Positions 14,108 to 14,121 of a DNA stretch of 14,121 nucleotides are shown here, in pieces (position 1 is the stretch's first letter; each line of letters opens with the position of its first letter). Source of the stretch: Firmicutes bacterium UBA5010 (GTDB lineage Bacteria > Bacillota > Clostridia > Tissierellales > Sedimentibacteraceae). The notes under the pieces were generated by a model, which was given only the letters and a program-made list of their open reading frames with translations, was not told the DNA's origin and made no database searches. The stretch is from assembly GCA_002396645.1 (NCBI GenBank), contig DGYI01000025.1, positions 32,915 to 47,035 of the forward strand, in the 5' to 3' direction. The translations under genes and the position numbers were made by a program.

Positions 14108-14121
14108 AAAGCCCTTTCATC

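Overview
The window is about 14.1 kb of AT-rich DNA with short intergenic gaps, GGAGG-type ribosome binding sites and Gram-positive-type lipoprotein and transporter genes. This points to a low-GC Bacillota (Firmicutes) genome, most likely an anaerobic member of the Clostridia/Tissierellia side. The genus cannot be read from the sequence. No rRNA, tRNA, CRISPR array, insertion sequence or phage gene was found.

Left part (1-532): on the minus strand, the first 85 codons of an ECF-type sigma factor run off the left edge, with a plausible promoter. Between it and topB lies a stretch with several nested inverted repeats. Middle part (533-5463, plus strand): topB (DNA topoisomerase III), an Eis-like GNAT N-acetyltransferase, rpe (ribulose-5-phosphate 3-epimerase) and thiN (thiamine diphosphokinase). 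rpe and thiN are 4 nt apart and are closed by a strong rho-independent terminator.

Right part (5464-13932, plus strand): a long, structured, AT-rich leader and then a complete oligopeptide ABC importer operon, oppA-oppB-oppC-oppD-oppF. It has a lipoprotein binding protein, two permeases and two ATPases. A hairpin separates oppA from the rest, oppB/oppC and oppD/oppF overlap, oppC/oppD are 2 nt apart, and a strong terminator ends the operon. OppA binds peptide outside the membrane, OppB/OppC form the channel and OppD/OppF hydrolyse ATP. Four of the five proteins are enlarged: OppA is 785 aa, OppC carries about 180 extra residues after its first membrane helix, OppD has a roughly 345-residue charged helical insertion between Q-loop and signature, and OppF has a smaller one. 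Both ATPases lack the usual C-terminal cysteine (iron-sulfur) motif. After the terminator is a 52-codon membrane-peptide gene that resembles only the start of a DUF3899 protein.

The least explained signal is a diverged three-block repeat found just before rpe (about 4043-4125) and in the oppA leader (about 5613-5703). Its conserved arms CATGCAC/GTGCATG can pair, and in the rpe copy two mutually exclusive foldings surround the translation start. A weak match to its last block also sits at the start of the acetyltransferase gene.
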